64,000 nt of DNA. Source: Melastoma dodecandrum (taxonomy: Eukaryota; Streptophyta; Magnoliopsida; Myrtales; Melastomataceae). Below the pieces are notes generated by a model. It did not search any database and had not been told where the DNA came from. It saw only the letters and a list, made by a program, of their open reading frames with translations. How positions within the stretch are numbered: the stretch's first letter is position 1; each line of letters starts with the position of its first letter. The DNA is taken from NCBI GenBank assembly GCA_029817715.1, contig JARUPY010000538.1, forward strand, positions 1-64,000. The letters are read 5' to 3'. A program made the position numbers and the translations under genes. Of this stretch, positions 35,101-47,400 are shown piece after piece.

Positions 35101-37057
35101 GTTATTGTGGACTAATTTTGGAAAAAAACTTGTAGGACCAGGATGAGCTGGTAAAGGCACGGATGAAACCTCGTGACCCTCGTCGATTCCTTCAAGGCAA
35201 TCCAATTGCCAGATCAGATAGCTCTACTAGCGAATTGTTAAAACATGGGCCTCCGGTGCCTAGGACGGTTCCATCTGATAACAAATCTACTTCCCCAGCA
35301 TGGACGAGTCAATCAGCTGCTGTGCCGAATGTTCCATTGAATCCTGTACAAGTTCTGTCAGGAGCTGATGGCAAAGCTGTCCGTAGCACTGGTGATGTGC
35401 CAACAGGAGCAGCTCCGGTGAGGGAATTTCGTGCTGTTGAAGTGACCACTTCCCCTGATCCATGGGGAAACCTTCAACACATAATTGATGGTTACGATGA
35501 CAAGCAGAGAGCTGCTATTCATAAAGAGAGGGCGCGGAGGATTGAGGAACAGAATAAAATGTTTGCAGCTCGCAAGCTCTGCCTTGTTTTAGATCTGGAT
35601 CATACGCTTTTAAATTCAGCAAAGGTATATCTTGCTCCTGTAGCTGAAAAATTGCCAATTAGATTATGCATCTTTCACTGACTTGTTTTTTACATCATAA
35701 ATCCAGTTTGTCGAAGTCAGCATGGTTCACGAAGAGATACTGAGGAAGAAAGAAGAAATAGATAGAGAAAAGCCTTTGAGACATTTATTCAGGATTAATC
35801 ATATGGAAATGTGGACAAAGTTGCGGCCTGGGATCTGGGCCTTTTTAGAGAAGGTGGTGCATCTCGGTCATGTTTTTGGCCACTCTCATTCTGGGGGCAA
35901 ATTATAACATCCAATGTTTATTGTTTATGTGGTCTACTTTCATCACGCAGGCTAGTAAGCTTTATGAACTGCATCTCTATACCATGGGAAACAAGCTGTA
36001 TGCAACAGAGATGGCAAAGGTGCTTGATCCAAAGGGAGTGCTCTTTGCTGGCAGAGTCATATCTCGTGGAGATGACAATGGGGCAGTAGATGGCGATGAG
36101 AGGTATCCAAAAAGCAAGGATTTGGAAGGTGTTCTGGGTATGGAGTCAGCTGTTGTGATCATAGATGATTCAGTGAGAGTATGGCCACATAACAAATTGA
36201 ATCTCATCGTGGTGGAAAGGTGAGGACCCATGGAATACATACTTGCAATTAGAACTGAATCATTTCGAGAGGTCCTGTATGCGATAAACTTTTGACGTGG
36301 TCCACAACACTTTGTAGATATACCTACTTCCCCTGTAGTAGGCGGCAGTTCGGGCTTTTAGGCCCTTCACTTCTGGAGATTGACCATGACGAGAGGCCGG
36401 AGGATGGGACTCTGGCATCATCTTTATCGGTTAGAATACGGGAAACTATTTGATGATATCGAGGTGAAGTTTCTTAACTTTAGCTATAGATGTCTGTTTT
36501 CTTCTGTTTGGACAGGTTATTGAAAGGATACACGAGAACTTCTTTGCTCATAAATCACTTGATGAGGCTGATGTTCGGAACATTTTAGCTGAGGAACAGA
36601 GAAAAATATTGGGTGGATGCCGGATTGTGTTTAGCAGGATCTTTCCGGTCGGGGAGGCCAACCCCCATCTTCACCCCCTTTGGCAGACTGCAGAGCAGTT
36701 TGGTGCCATTTGTACCAAGCAGATTGACGAGCAGGTGACGCATGTTGTTGCTAATGCTCCTGGCACGGACAAGGTAATCATTCTCGTGGCTTGATTCCTT
36801 GGAATAGTGGTCACGACATATCATGATGCGCCTTAACTCTTCCAACTGACAGGTTAATTGGGCTGTCGCAAACAGAAAGTTCGTTGTCCATCCTGCATGG
36901 TAGAAACGGGCTTCAACTTTATGATGCTTCTCTTAACCACAGCATTTCCTGTTGTTGACCTGTATGCATGTGTTTTTTCATCAATGTGTGCAGGGTGGAG
37001 GCTTCGGCTCTGCTTTACCGGAGAGCGAACGAGCAGGATTTTGCCATCAAAATCTAA
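32156..37057 (+). CDS. CPL3: RNA polymerase II CTD phosphatase-like 3 (FCP1 type with BRCT)
   Basis: Dephosphorylates the RNA polymerase II C-terminal repeat; CPL3 proteins modulate stress and immune transcription. After exon 1 (to 32733) eleven exons join without a break: 32854-32986, 33101-33156, 33231-33291, 33376-34788, 35136-35624, 35707-35853, 35951-36219, 36318-36429, 36516-36773, 36853-36899 and 36994-37057. N-terminal signatures are VEEGDISDSASLEEIS and VWTMQELYKYQ; a long disordered middle follows. The catalytic loop LCLVLDLDHTLLNSAK (DxDxT) ends exon 6. The phosphatase fold continues through MWTKLRPGIWAFLEK and VVIIDDSVRVWPHNK. The BRCT domain runs GGCRIVFSRIFPVGEA to VTHVVANAPGTDK, VNWAVANRKFVVHPAW. 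Length, about 1,200 residues, fits the family. Oddity: exon 1 changes frame twice. The ATG at 32156 is frame 2, VEEGD is frame 1 and VWTMQ is frame 2 again. Confidence 0.85.
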
Positions 37058-37727
37058 AGGGATAATTGAAATCTTGGGTCTAACAACGTAACTAACCCCG
37101 GAACATCTTAGCACCATCCCTTTCAACCTAGGTGGTGCCCCTTCGATGCTGGGCTGGTTGATTGATTGCCCAGTCCCTCCCTCCCCCTCCCGCCTATGAA
37201 TTAGACCATGACTATTGCCCCCTCTCCCTCCCCTGGCAAAAGCGTTGCGGCGGCTTCGGTCTAGCAAACCGGGGCACGACCACCCACTGGGTTCACGGAC
37301 TAAAGAAAGTATTTGGGATTCCTCCGACGGGAGTAAAGATTGATAGAGGGCGGGATGGGAAGCCACAACTAGCTTTTATAGCCGGGGGGTTTGCCGGCAG
37401 GAGGAAGGTGTGGGAGTGGGGTGGTCGTGCCGCCGGCTGTTCCTGCAGAAACCAAAAGGTTTTTAGCCCCAAACACAAAAAAAAAATCAAAAAATGAGAT
37501 CGGAATTTTTTTTTTTTACCGGAAAAGCAAAGGAATGAAACATGGGCACCCGTTTCTAATGAGATTTTACATTGGAAGTAGTTTAATGATATTTTTGTGA
37601 TTATTACAGATCAATCGAAGTGATAACGTGGGGGGTATTTAAGTGGGATTTTAGCAAACATTTATCACAAAAAACAGCAAGAAGTCCTAAGTCCAAAGTT
37701 TAATTTAATTGGAAACAAAATTCGAAA
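37058..37727. other. Intergenic between CPL3 and the SCD2 relic
   Basis: The first part is presumably the CPL3 3-prime UTR. An ORF of about 110 codons with a GC-rich start has no recognisable family. No promoter signal was identified. Confidence 0.4.
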
Positions 37728-40515
37728 CCCCCCCCCCCCCCCAACCTCCCCTTCCCGCTTCCACTACCACCCCTCCTGTACTTCCTCCGCCGGCGCCTCC
37801 CTCTCCCTTTCCAGCGTCAAGAGGTGCTCAGAACATCGCTGCTAAAGCCGCCGCTCAACCTCTCGCTCAGGTCATGGCCTCTCGGACCGCCAACGACGAC
37901 GACGAAGATGACGATGATCTTGGCTTCCGCTACAATGCTCCCCCTCCCATTTCCCTTTCTAGGACCTCCGTTGCCCCCAATGCCGCCCGAGCTACTTCTG
38001 TTGCTATAACTCCTCCCGCGGTAATTCCTTGAATTTTTTGAGCTCTTTGCTCGGATTAGTTACTGAGCTGCGTGGGCTCTATGCGGAGGTTATTCGGACT
38101 GTTTCCTTTGCTTGTTCACAGTGCCTTTCTTGGATGTTGGTGTAGATCTCACTGTCTCATTTACTCGTCCATCGAATGATTTGAGAGTGTTGGCATTTGG
38201 ATGACCCAGCATAGAAAAGGAAATGTCTGTCTAATGTATGCTGCTTGTTCTCTCATCGCCTAGAGGCTCCTGTTATGTTGGGAGATATGCGTTTAGATTG
38301 TGTTAGTCCCCAGATGAAATGCAAAGATTGTAGCTCTTTGTTCTTTTGCCCGGGCTTCTTCTGTTCATCTGGTTGGGAATGCCGCTTAGGAAATTCCGTC
38401 TAATCGATCGATGTCAGCTGGAAGGCCTTCGATGTCTCTGAGGACGACACCTTTAGTTCCTGCCCCAAACAAGATACCTCTAAGGACTGTTGTGTCATTA
38501 CCGCCAATCGATTCTCGACAACGAGAAAAGAGGTGGGAATAAAAGTTGTGGAGAAGAACTGGCGGAGGGAGGAATATGACGTTCCTTGTAATTGGTTTCT
38601 GGATAGTTTGTGCCTCCATCCGGAGTAGGCCTTGACATGTTTCTGTGTCCCTCTTAATGAATGCTTAGATGAACGATCAATGCATTGCACCCACTATTAT
38701 CACTTTAAGTGATTAAATACTTAATTTATTTTTTTTCCCAATCATCCTTTAGATGATAAGTGTCCGTGCAAAGGAAGTCTTAGATACTGTGCTTTCTTCG
38801 TAGTGTTTTTTAAAGAACGTAATTGGTTGGAATTGCAGATTCCCGTCAGATATTGGTAACCTCACATCCAAAAATACTGACCAGCATGATGCATCTGCAC
38901 TTCGGGATGAAGTATGCATCTGAATTCCAACAATTATCTCAGGAATGTAATTGAACAATTTTTTATCTCTCTAGTTGTTGTAATAAAAATTTTACTGCGG
39001 CTTGATACGCTACAAGAAGAAAATGAGAGTATTTTGGAGAAGGTGCAAACTAATAGTGAAAGAAAAGGATAAACTTAATTAGAGTTTGTTCCTGTAGATG
39101 ATGATGATATAATGTAACAGATCCAGAATTTTATGAACAGCTGCGACTCGAGGAAGAGAAGTGCCAGGAAGCAGAGGCCAGGGCGAAGGAATTGGAAAAG
39201 CAGGTCCTTTACCTCTGTCTTTACCATGAAAAACATAGTTGCTGCCGATGACCCTGAGAAGTATTAATCCTGTTGATCCCTTGCCATTATCATGCTCACC
39301 AAGGGCTTTTCCTTTTTGTTTATACACTTTTAGGTTGAATCAATTGGAGACGTTTGCTTTTCCATTTACTGTTCACTTTTTTGCAGATATCAAATCCTCA
39401 AGTGATCCAAAATTCATGGAGGCATTCGGTAAGAAAGCTACCTATCATGGTTTAATTGAATTTATATTGCCATGTCTAGAAATTCATCATGGCTTTGTCT
39501 AGTGTCTGTCAACTACGGTGGAAAATTTTCCATATATAGGCTTTACATAATTTTAAAAAACGGGGTAATTTATCGTTATTGTCTTTTCAAATCAAGGTGT
39601 TAAATGCACATGCTACTCCCTTTCCTTATTATTTTTCAGCCTCACACACTATTGCTTGAGCTAATGTTTCAATAACCATATTTTGATAACAAAACTTGTA
39701 CGAATGCTGTTGCTCTCAGTTTCAATCAAGTATTGGAGAACGTTACTTTGCAAGATGTCATCCTTCGTAATAACTTGTTTGTTGATTGTGGTTTCTTCCT
39801 GTAAGGACACCACATTTAGCTATTGCTTATTCCGTAATCAAATTGGAATATAAAATTTCTGGGGGACATTACTACTACCCACAGTATGTAGTGACATTCC
39901 GTAATAAGAAGATGTGCTTTTCAAGGAGGTATTGTCCTTACCAACAAAGCTTACGTATCCTTGGCCTGTCTATGAAAAATTTTCTACCATGTTAATCTAT
40001 ATTGGGCTGCCCGCCTGATCATGGTTCTCTTTTTTTCTATCCGTGCATTTTCTTTTTCTCTCATATCTTATCATGTCTGAATCTCGTATAACCTCAGTTT
40101 CTTGCTATCATTTTCCTTCACTTTGGTATTAGATCTTGAAGATAGTCATCAATGATGAAGCTGTATTCTTCCCTTTAAAAGAGAACCTAATGCTGTGTTG
40201 ATTCTCTAGGCATGGTTAACCTACTTTTGGAGATGAGAACAAACTCACGGGCTAGAGGCAGGCATTCCCAAAGAGCGTCTTCCGTTTTGGATAAGCCGAA
40301 GCAGTCACTCCCCCACCTCACATGACGCGTCAACTGTAACCTTATATTTTGCAGTTAGACTTGCACGTGTTGTTGGCATTGCTGGGACATTGATTCTACC
40401 CTTTACATGTGTCCCATGAATCCGTGTTGAAATTATCTGTGGAGCAAGGCCTGATGGAGCTGAGGAAGCTGGAAATTGAGCATCGGCCGTGGGAATCTTC
40501 CTGTAATGAATTCGA
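37728..40515 (+). pseudogene. SCD2: SCD2-like coiled-coil gene, decayed
   Basis: SCD2 works with SCD1 in clathrin-linked vesicle traffic during cytokinesis. Remnants occur in the correct order: [20 protein letters not shown] plus an acidic run (exon to 38020, donor GTAATT); SMSAGRPSMSLRTTPLVP and SLPPIDSRQREKR (38390-38532); FPSDIGNL to ALRDE (38839-38911); LDTLQEENESILEK (39001-39042); LRLEEEKCQEAEARAKELEK (39141-39203); SSSDPKFMEAF (39387-39428); AWLTYFWR then a stop, then FWISRS and HSPTSHDA (40210 onward); GLMELRKLEIE (40439 onward). Lesions are no ATG before the 15-base C run at 37728, the acceptor before 39001 reading GG instead of AG, loss of roughly 200 residues between 39203 and 39387, and TGA at 40234-40236. 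The identification rests on recalled SCD2 sequence. Confidence 0.8.
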
Positions 40516-40832
40516 CCATTAAGTCCCATCCCCCCACGCAGGAATAGGCAGCATTATAGATGAGGAGGAGCCACTTTGGGCCCGCGCACTGTTTTGATAT
40601 ATCTGGAGACCCATCCATCTATATTCAAATCGATTGACTGTGTTGAATTATGGTCTCCGTGGCTTCCCATTTTGGCCGTTCCTTGGTATTACTCAACTGT
40701 TCGTCTGTGTTGAGTGGGTCTTGCCTTTGTAAGTTGGCTCTATGCCTGGCCAGTGGCATGGGCTCAGGATTCACTCCGCGTATTAATGGAGATCTGGCTA
40801 TGCTACAAAAGTAATGGGGATACCAAACGTGC

Positions 40833-43120
40833 TTACCAATAATCTCTGCAGGAACACTTGCCATGCCTAAAATGATGGAACCTACTTGTATCCCTAATGG
40901 TAATCTCACGTCTGCATGATAATGACACATGCTTTGCAAAATCGTGACAGTCCTTGCAAGATCGGAGATTCTTAAATATGAGAATTGGAGTATCAATCGA
41001 TGTTGATATTAGCCCGAATGCTATCGCCAGCCTCTCACTATGATCGAGAAGCTGGTCGCTCCTCTCTGCAAGTATGTTCTCTTTTTCGGTTGAACTGACC
41101 GATTGTATGTGACCAGCACTGGAACCAATCTCCTTCAACTTAGAGTAAATCTCTTCTATTTGAGGGTGGTGTCGGTCTCCAACAATGAATCTGTGCACCT
41201 TCCCCTTCACCGTAATCCAACTACAACTCAGCTCTTTCCTCAAGTTTCGCTCCACCATTTTCCTCCTAATATCTGCTGCTTCCACCCACCTTCCACTAGA
41301 AGAGCACAAGTTAAACATAAGGACGTAACCGGCCGTGTCGTCAGGATCCAAATGAAACAGCTTTTCGGATGCTATCCTTCCCAACTCAAGATCCTTATGA
41401 TTCCAACATCCAGCCAACAAGCACTTCCAACTCATGGCGTCTGGCTCAAAGGGCATTACCTTGATTAATTCATATGCCTTCTGGAGTAGCCCGGCACGAG
41501 AGTATACGTCAATCAAACAATTATAATGATCAATAGTGGGATATATGCCATAAGTGGTGCTCATAGTGTTCAGAAAATCCTCTGCCTCAGTAATCAAATT
41601 CGAATGGCTGCAAGCAGTGAGAACGGCGATGAAAGTGACAGCATTCGGCCGAATACCCTGATGCTGCATCCTGCGAAAATTACTTAGGGCCTCAGAAGCA
41701 TTTCCATGGTGTGCTTGTCCACTTATGATGGCCGTCCAAGCAACCATATCAGGTTGTCGAATAGACTCAAAAACCCGAGCAGCATCATCCATTTTCCCGC
41801 ATTTGGCATACATTGTTATGAGGGCACTCTCGCCATGTAAAGGTGAGATTGAACCTCTCTTTATCGCATCTGCATGAGCTTGCATACCGAAATAAGCATC
41901 TACAATCGCAGAGCATGCTTGAAATATGCTCGTGTATATGAAATGGTTCAAGTGCTCACTTTTTCTCCTCAGAGAAGCAAAACTTCTCAAGGATTTGTCA
42001 AATTTTCCAGATTGACAGTACCCCGAGATCAATGCACTCCATGACACATCATTCGGTTCAGTTATTGCCCGAAACGCAGTTGAAGCAGATTCATAGCATT
42101 CACATTTAGTATATAGATCAACTAGAGGCGTTCCGATAGAAACTTTTGATGCCAAACTCATCTTCACTGTCTGAGCATGAATTTGCCTTCCTGCATTTAC
42201 ATCCTTCAATCCAGCACAAGCCTTCAGAACAACTGAAAACACAAACTCGTCCATTTCTCCGTCTTCTCTAACCGACCGGTTGTACAAACGCAAAGCATCC
42301 TTGTGTTTGTTGGCCTCGATGTATCCTGCCATCAAAGTGGTCAAAGCTATGACATTCTTTTCGAGCATATGATTGAGGACGTGCCTCCCACCTTCCAACT
42401 GCCCACATTTCACGTACGCATTAAAAATCCTAGAGCCAATTCTCGGATCAGAACCAAACCCACATCTGATCAAAAGCGAATGCATCTGCCGTGCAGTTTC
42501 AAAATCGCTCTTATCCGCAACAGAGCTCAGCAAAAACCTGGTAAATAGACGAATTTGGCCTAGCTCCTGAACTCAACATATCAGAGAACAACCCAAAAGC
42601 CCCGTAGCAATCGCCATTTTGGGCATGGGCAGATACGATCAAACCCCAAGTAACTATACCCTTTTCTGGCAATTCAACGAACACCTGGCGAGCTTCCGTC
42701 AAGCATCCGAATCCACAGTACATCCGCAAACACGCAATCTCCAAGAAAACCGGGAGGAGGATCCATCCCCGAGTTCCGCATCCGTTCGTGGATCAGCCTC
42801 CCGTCAGATAAAGAACCACGCATTCCACAATCCTCGAGTAGATGTCTGTAGGCCGAGTGGCTGATGGAGACTCCGGCCGCCTCCATGTGATTCAGGAACT
42901 CGAGGGCTTCCTCGAATTTTCCTTGCTTGGATAGAGAGATCAGGTAAAGGCTCTCGACGTGGCTGTGCCGCTGCGTCGTCAGGAGTGGCGCCGGAGGCGA
43001 TGGCGGCGTGGTGAGGGACACCCATGAAGGAATCTGGGAGAATCTAGCTGGGTTCGGCCACGGGTACGAGGTTGTTGTCGGAGGAGGTGGATTGGGAGGA
43101 TGGAGGGACATAAAAGACAT
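40833..43120 (-). CDS. RARE1: PPR-DYW editing factor, RARE1-like, interrupted by two frameshifts
   Basis: RARE1 is the plastid PPR protein required for C-to-U editing of accD transcripts. An ATG at 43118-43120 opens the frame, which ends in TAA at 40833-40835. That is about 761 residues against 752 in Arabidopsis. The order is an N-terminal plastid-type leader, PLS-class PPR repeats (for example VSWSALISGYCQSGKFDKSL, VAWTAIISGQAHHGNASEAL), E/E+ motifs with SCSWITVKGKVHRFIVGD, and a DYW deaminase with HSERLAIAFGLI (HxE), CKDCH and the terminal CSCRDYW. Similarity to RARE1 is strong along the whole length. Two extra T residues on the coding strand break the frame, in T runs at plus-strand 42728-42730 and 42532-42536. 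All other positions read through. It is either an assembly error or a very young pseudogene. No intron is present, as is usual in this family. Confidence 0.85.
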
Positions 43121-43200
43121 GACTTGATGATTTGATCTTCCTTTCGGATTTTGTCCAAATTAAAAAGAGACGATAATCAATGTGTCACTTGAATTATTAG

Positions 43201-43620
43201 AGTTTTGTTCAATGACGACGTCATTTGGCGAAATATTTCGTCAAATGACGCAGTTTGAAAAATATTTCGCGAATTAACCCACCAAAGTCGGCCTTTGTAA
43301 GGTCGACTTCGGTTTTGGCGAATGAAGGTCGACTTCCTTGCAAAATTTTTTTTTTTATTTGGGAAAGGCCGACTTTATAAAAATTAATAATTTGGACGAA
43401 AGTCGATCTTACAAAGGCCGACTTCCATTAAAAAAAAAAAAAAAATCCCCGTCCCTCCCCCAAACCCCCCCTCCCCCTCACACCCCACGACCCCCTCCCA
43501 ACCCCCCCACCCCACAACCCCCTCCCAACCCCGCCCACCGTCCCCCTCACACCCCACGACCCCCCAAACCCCCCCCGTCCTCCTCGCACCCCCAAATGAC
43601 GTCATTATGGAACATAACTC
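43201..43620. mobile_element. 420-bp inverted-repeat MITE-like element with 11-bp TSD
   Basis: Termini are AGTTTTGTTCAATGACGACG at the left and, reverse complemented, AGTTATGTTCCATAATGACG at the right. The direct repeat TGAATTATTAG flanks it at 43190-43200 and 43621-43631. Inside, GTCGGCCTTTGTAAGGTCGACTT at about 43287 is inverted at about 43400 to give a hairpin. The remainder (43446-43590) is a C-rich repeat containing CCCCTCACACCCCACGACCC twice. The target duplication length points to the Mutator superfamily (inference). The proline- and glycine-rich ORFs here are low-complexity artefacts. The element lies about 70 bp upstream of the RARE1 ATG. Confidence 0.7.
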
Positions 43621-43631
43621 TGAATTATTAG

Positions 43632-44420
43632 ACGAGGACTGTAACTAAGAGATGACTCCGTATCCATCTGTGGACACATCCATGACGGCCAGAAGCCGAG
43701 CCACGGCCAAACATTTCCTACTCGGCAGCCATCCATCTGTTTGCAGATGCAACCGGGCAACACAAATGTAGTACACGACTCGCAACGCTGCGATTGTCGA
43801 GCATAATCAAGAAGTCCTCAGGTAAACGAGTAGCCGGAGGTATTCGCTATCCAGCCCAAGGAATTTGTAAAGCAACAAGAAGAATAAGAAGATGAACATG
43901 CATCCACCTCACTATTAACTCTTTTTGGCAATCATCGAATTACAATCGAGAGATCATCTGACAATGAATTCCCTCTCTCCCAAAACACATTTTCTTACAC
44001 AATCCCTGCTGTCCCAAAAGCAAAAATAATGTACATTACAAGCAGAGCAACAGAGAAAATGAATCCTCCGCCGCTTCCCAAGTCCATCTCGTACATAGAG
44101 AAAGGGGAAACTAGGCAAACACTAGAGTACTAGAAAGAATTACAAGAAGATCGATCGCCTCGATCCCGACTCAGATCTTATGTACACCAGGTTCTCCAGA
44201 GGGAACCTCCCATCACAGCATGGACCTACAGGGGCGGTCACATGAAAACCTACTGACCACTCTCCTCTCAAAACTTAAAGCTCACTTCTTTTCATAATTT
44301 CTACAAAGTAACAACCTACTATTTTTAAGACTTTGGATCACAAAATGATGGGGAAAGAATAATACCTGGATAACATATTACTTTCGTATTTGATGTGGCG
44401 TATGGTGATCCGACAGTGCT
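43632..44420. other. Intergenic and probable 3-prime UTR of the ARF-GAP gene
   Basis: About 790 bases without coding signal between RARE1 (minus) and the stop of the ARF-GAP gene (minus). The part nearest 44421 is presumably its 3-prime UTR. Confidence 0.45.
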
Positions 44421-47400
44421 TCATCCGTGCGAATCAGATAACATGGCGAGGACTTCAATGTCCCTGAGGTTCGACTCCATAGCGAGGTCCAGGGGAGATT
44501 TGCCTTCCCCATTTAGAGCTCGCGGGTCAGCCCCCCTGTAGACATGAATCCAAGCATGTTCATTAAGACGACAACTTTCCAGATATCAAAATATGCAGAA
44601 GAGACATCTATTCGAGTAGGCTCAGTCACTGCTAACCTTGCGAGAAGCATCTTAGCATTCAGAGGTTTGCCTTTAACAATACTATAGTGTAATGGCATGT
44701 CGCCCCTTGAATCAACAGCATTGACATTTGCGTTGTACTGAAGGAGGAGCTCTAGCATGCCAATATCCGAAGCTTCAGAAGCAAGGTGAAGCAGAGTACA
44801 CCCGTCAGCACAATCCATAACTGGAAATTCACTCGCACTTCCATAATTTGATGAGCCTAACGAAGATCTCTCTATGCTCAAGGTGTGAGTTCGGGAGGTA
44901 GCTTCTTGCATTGACATCATTTTTGCAAGAGTCAGAGAGGAGCTACTTGATGCTAGTTCAAACGTGATATTGAGGTCTGTTTCTGAACAGACAATGCAAC
45001 GGTACAAGGCCTTTTTGTCATTCGCATGAACAGCATCCCAGATCTGTTGTGCTATTGTTTGGGGATGTACATTTTCTTTCGGCTTGCGAAGGAAAAGCCT
45101 TTCTGCATACTGAGCACAAGAAGACAACGAAGAAGGATGACTTCCAATTTATAAAAGAATAGGCAAGTTTAAACAAATTTTTTATTGAATAGCAACTTAT
45201 AATGGTATGACCTGCATATAAACGAAAATTAAACTATACAAAATTCTATTTTTTACGCGACTTGCGATTCCCATAGATGAACTCCTAGACATCCTATCAT
45301 TCAAGGAAGTATCAACTAGAATCTTTTTTTCCATTGGCGGTATGCTTAAAGTACCAAGACGACATTTACTAACAAAAGATGCATAATTAGTGTTGACATC
45401 CATGTAGCAACTACCTTAAAATATGCAACTCATACCTTGGCATGGATGAACTTCTCCTTAACTGATATTGAATCAGAATGGACAGGTTTGGTTATACCAC
45501 AAATCTGCGGGTTGCTTGAGCCGTGCAACCTTCACAGTTGCGACAAAAAAATGTCAAAACTTGGTTTTCAACCAGCATCTATTTAAAAAGCGAATAACTT
45601 TTAAAATTGGGCATTGGTGTTTACCCTGTGTTAACTGGAAAATGACTTCTTGAATGCAATAGCTCCTCCCAGACAGAGTTGGCAAAAGTATTTCCCAGAG
45701 ATTGAAACAAACTTATGACTGAAGGCTCCCAAACTTTCACATCAAGTGTCAATGATCTTACCTAAGATCAAATTAAAAACACAAGGATTTGATGATGTGT
45801 TTTTCACAGATAAGACAAGATTAATAGACAAGACAATAAACAATGATTCAACGACATTATCTGCTGGCGAGTACCATGTTTATCATCAAATGAATTTTTT
45901 TTTTCCTTCATGTAAAACTAGGAGAAATCAAGAAAGGCAGACATACATTGCCATTACCTTAGATATGTGCACTCCCAGATTACGATGAACACCAGAACAC
46001 TCGATGCAGATGAGAATGCCAAGGTTCAAGGAAGCCCAATCTGGATCAGGTGCTCCACAATCAGCACATTTATCATTTCCACAAACTTTTTGCAAAACAT
46101 CAATTGGCTTCTCAATCTTGGAAAGTGGCCGTAGCTGTTGCGAATGTCTTATGGAGCGATCATGATGGATAGAGGTCATATGTCTCTCTGATGAGTCATC
46201 GACAGCATTGTGATCAAAGTCAGAACTCTCAAAAGAACTGCTTTCACTGGCAGAGTGATTGTGGATACTTCCAAATGTAAGATTCTAGATCACATCACAA
46301 CAAGAGATTCTGTCAGAGATTAAAAAGAAGAAGAAAAGGGAAATATCAGGATTAAATTCACAAAATGTTTTAGGTAACATTATACTCTTTCAGGTGTCTG
46401 TGAACTGAGCAATGAAGCAATAACCCCAGTTATCTTTTCAATCCAGTCCATCTGATCCAAAGCACTCTCTGCCTGCACTGACAGGGTTAAAAAAGAATGA
46501 TAAGGCTCTTACCAAAAGCAAACACCCTTTGTGCAGCAACCTTCTACAGAAATTTGCAAAGAAAAACTGATGGAAAGCAGACCTGTAATGTGTAACTTTT
46601 TGTGGGTGAAATGATTCTGAAGCAAAATCTAAGATCAGATTGATCAGCATCAACTTTTATGGTTGATGTCAACAAATTTACTGTATGATGAGCAACAGAT
46701 TTTTCATCATGTACACCTCCATGATAATGAGAAGAAAGCCATCGACTTAGAAGTCCAGAGCCTAGCTCTGAGCTGTTCCTGTGGCCAGAATGCTGACTAG
46801 CCGAACTCTGAGAAAGGCATCCAGATGAATGGAAAAAAATTATGACCATCATAAAAATGAAGCTAAGTTACCCAAACTACTAATATTTAAACACTTACAG
46901 ATGGTTTACTGCACTGCTTGCGATAGTAATAAAGCATTCCGCGGCTATCTAAAACGAAAAACCTCCTTTTCCAGTCACCTCTCAAATTTGATGACCGTTT
47001 TGAGAGATAGCCTTGTCGTATGGTTTGAACCTGGAATAAGGTAAAGGAATAAGCTGCCCGAATGTAATAGTACAAAAATCAAGCAAATGATAGATTAATC
47101 ACTGTCTACAGAGGGGGCATAGGTTATTTAAAGGTTCACCTTTCCTCTTGAGGCAGATTGCATCACTGCTTCAATCATCTTGTGTGAACTTCTACCAATC
47201 GCTTGCATGCCTTCACCATTTGGAGATCCATTGGGACCATTCGAAGACCATCTACTCTCCCGATCTATCTGTCTTTTGTACTCTTGCATCCTTTCAGTGA
47301 GAGCTGCCTGTTCGTAATTAGACCTTTCTCTTGACTGTTGGGCATAGGTCAAAACCTGCATAAGAGCAAGCCTATGCACTAATGAAAAAATGCAAACTGA

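Noticed and set aside
43338..43631. Proline-rich 97-codon ORF and its glycine-rich antisense partner
   Set aside because: Low-complexity C-rich filler inside the MITE-like element.
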